The position numbers were made by a program, and so were the translations under genes. The notes beneath the pieces are model-generated. The model was not told the origin of the DNA, made no database searches, and was given only the letters and a program-made list of their open reading frames with translations. From Alisma plantago-aquatica (Eukaryota > Streptophyta > Magnoliopsida > Alismatales > Alismataceae), in NCBI GenBank assembly GCA_963693085.1, contig OY856410.1, positions 1,334,425,804 to 1,334,489,803 of the forward strand: 64,000 nt of DNA. Reading direction: 5' to 3'. Positions 63,269 through 64,000 of this stretch are shown here, one piece after another (position 1 is the stretch's first letter; each line of letters starts with the position of its first letter).

Positions 63269-63599
63269 TGAGATGCAGCTGCCTAGTTTAGCTAGAGGCT
63301 AGAAGAGGTTGTTAGGTTAGCCCTAAGTTTGAAAAAGGAGATATTTTTGGCTAACACTCAGATGTAACAAGATTTGTTGATCAAGTTAGTGGTTGTTTGG
63401 TTAGCCAGCCTAGGCCTTGATGCGATAAAAGGATGGTTGTAGAACCTCAGATGCACTTCTCTGGAAAAGAAGGTGAGGAAACCCACAACTAGAGTGTTTT
63501 AGGGGTTTATGAGGAATCAATCTTGAGGAATCATGACATATATGAGATCATGATTTTAAATCACCATACACCATGGTACTACTAAGATGGTAAGTTTCA

Positions 63600-64000
63600 G
63601 TAGTACTTTGGATGCCTAAGATGAAGTTGCATGTGGCTTGTCACCATGCATGTCAGGAGGTGAAGGACGAACACCAATAACCGAGTAAGTTGATACAAAG
63701 GATGAAAGGTCCCTAAGAGGGAATGGGAGTTCATCACTATGGATGTCATGGTAAGTATCCCCTAGACCAAGGCAGGTCAAGATGCAATATGGGTTATGGT
63801 AGATCACCTTACCTTGATGACATAGTTTAAGAGAATCAGAGAGAGATGGTTCAACTGCACCATGATGCAAGTTCAAAAGTTCTTGAATATGACCTAAAGA
63901 TTCACTTCCATAAGGTGGAAGTAGATACATGAAGAACTCGATGTGAGTACAACTTATCACCCCTAACTAATGGTTAGTATGATCCAGACAAGGGGGTCTT
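63600..64000 (+). pseudogene. Integrase N-terminal and core fragment of Tekay-like element 2
   Basis: Zinc-finger end CHHACQEVKDEHQ (from 63639) corresponds to CxxCQxVKxEHQ of chromovirus integrase. After a frameshift the core reads WEFITMDVMVSIP, a stop, TKAGQDAIWVMVDHLT from 63724, carrying the first catalytic Asp (MD). The window ends before the second Asp. Stops and at least one frameshift make it inactive. A 114-aa minus-strand frame over the same bases is a shadow. Confidence 0.82.

Larger units (their letters stand above)
57023..64000 (+). mobile_element. Tekay-like element 2, left LTR and degraded interior, runs off window
   Basis: LTR 57023-60271, Met-type primer-binding site, then an interior with the end of RNase H (about 63149-63268) and the integrase zinc finger and core (about 63600-63890) in that order, all on the + strand. 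The right LTR is beyond the window. The interior is scrambled by indels and stops. Confidence 0.82.

Overview
This is a plant nuclear window made almost entirely of nested LTR retrotransposons. I see no host gene, rRNA, tRNA, CRISPR array or bacterial feature. The evidence is plant-type Ty1/copia (SIRE-like), Ty3/gypsy chromovirus (Tekay/Del-like, with an integrase chromodomain) and Athila-like coding remnants, with plant initiator-Met and tRNA-Asp type primer-binding sites, long TG...CA LTRs and 5-bp target duplications. The host is a TE-rich seed plant; I cannot name the species.

Layout. (1) From before base 1 to 19722 is a Tekay-like chromovirus on the + strand: a left LTR cut by the window edge, gag, then a pol with many stops but almost no frameshifts, then a right LTR. 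(2) That right LTR is split by a young SIRE-like copia element at 10341-18721 (LTRs 1392 and 1362 bp, target duplication GGTCC, one stop in gag and one in pol). (3) 20350-21099 is the reverse transcriptase stump of an older gypsy element. (4) It is cut by a minus-strand array of a coding-less chromovirus derivative, arranged LTR-internal-LTR-internal with a period of about 4.86 kb, reaching 57022. (5) Inside one LTR of that array sits an Athila-like element at 26363-42398. Its integrase is split by a 4.7-kb minus-strand solo LTR (33584-38307, target duplication CAGCG/CAACG). (6) A second copy of the same array site, at 44455-46592, holds an Athila solo LTR; the two copies are linked by a large duplication with a 4-bp microhomology junction near 42550. 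(7) From 57023 to the window end is another + strand Tekay-like element: a 3.25-kb LTR, a primer-binding site, scrambled interior, and the N-terminal half of an integrase.

The most interesting shared signal is not a gene. Several unrelated LTR families here carry clustered, CpG-containing dyad motifs. The copia has TCGGTCGA-N7/8-TCGACCGA in its LTR upstream of the TATA box and again five times between gag and pol. The Athila LTR and the unrelated Tekay solo LTR both carry arrays built on CGGTC/GACCG, and the last LTR has CCGACA-N7-TGTCGG. The first Tekay LTR instead has a strand-biased CGATA array. I suggest, as inference, that these are regulatory or methylation-targeted modules acquired convergently.

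All positions and counts were made by eye; divergence figures are approximate hand counts.
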